A stretch of DNA of 6,290 nt, taken from positions 10,296-16,585 of the forward strand of contig DIPA01000036.1 in the NCBI GenBank assembly GCA_002427055.1. The letters are read 5' to 3'. Positions 6,240 through 6,290 of this stretch are shown here, in pieces. Within the stretch, counting starts at the first letter, position 1. Every line of letters starts with the position of its first letter. The position numbers were made by a program, and so were the translations under genes. The notes beneath the pieces were generated by a model. It was not told where the DNA came from, ran no database searches, and worked only from the letters and a program-made list of their open reading frames with translations. The DNA comes from Firmicutes bacterium UBA5500. Lineage in GTDB: Bacteria; Bacillota; UBA994; UBA5500.

Positions 6240-6290
6240 GAATGGTTCACTTGGGTCTTCAATTACTTGTGAATGTCAATTAGAAACTGA

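Overview
The window looks like part of a bacterial surface-polysaccharide (O-antigen, capsule or exopolysaccharide) locus. Strong purine-rich Shine-Dalgarno sites (AAGGGGAG, GGGAAGGGAT, GGGGGGAT), a TTG start and moderate to low GC fit a Gram-positive or Negativicutes-type member of the Bacillota. No lineage marker is present, so this placement is an inference.

Two gene groups face each other. The plus-strand group (58-5072) encodes, in order, a polytopic O-antigen polymerase/ligase-type membrane protein, a tiny well-positioned ORF of unknown meaning, a DegT/DnrJ/EryC1-type PLP enzyme, an ATP-grasp carboxylate-amine ligase, and a FemAB/GNAT-fold transferase. Gaps are 107, 15 and 57 nt and no internal terminator is evident, so a single operon is likely. 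The minus-strand group (5177 to the right edge) encodes a PglC/ExoY-type phosphoglycosyl transferase, followed 19 nt later by a RimJ/RimL-type GNAT acetyltransferase. The groups meet at one 13-bp hairpin with A and T tracts on its flanks (5089-5123), which should terminate transcription from both sides.

A plausible joint role, by inference: the minus-strand transferase starts a glycan on undecaprenyl phosphate and the neighbouring GNAT N-acetylates a sugar or its nucleotide-activated precursor. The polymerase/ligase-type protein extends or transfers the glycan. The PLP enzyme, ATP-grasp ligase and FemAB-like protein could together make and attach an amino-acid-like or acyl-amide decoration. 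No glycosyltransferase, flippase or chain-length regulator lies in the window, so the locus must continue beyond it.

Two starts are best placed downstream of the longest ORF: the FemAB-like gene at ATG 3990 and the GNAT at 5713 (minus). The phosphoglycosyl transferase frame appears interrupted near the right edge. Family-like sequence continues upstream of its only available start (TTG 6239) and then meets an in-frame stop, and the N-terminal membrane segment is absent from the readable frame.
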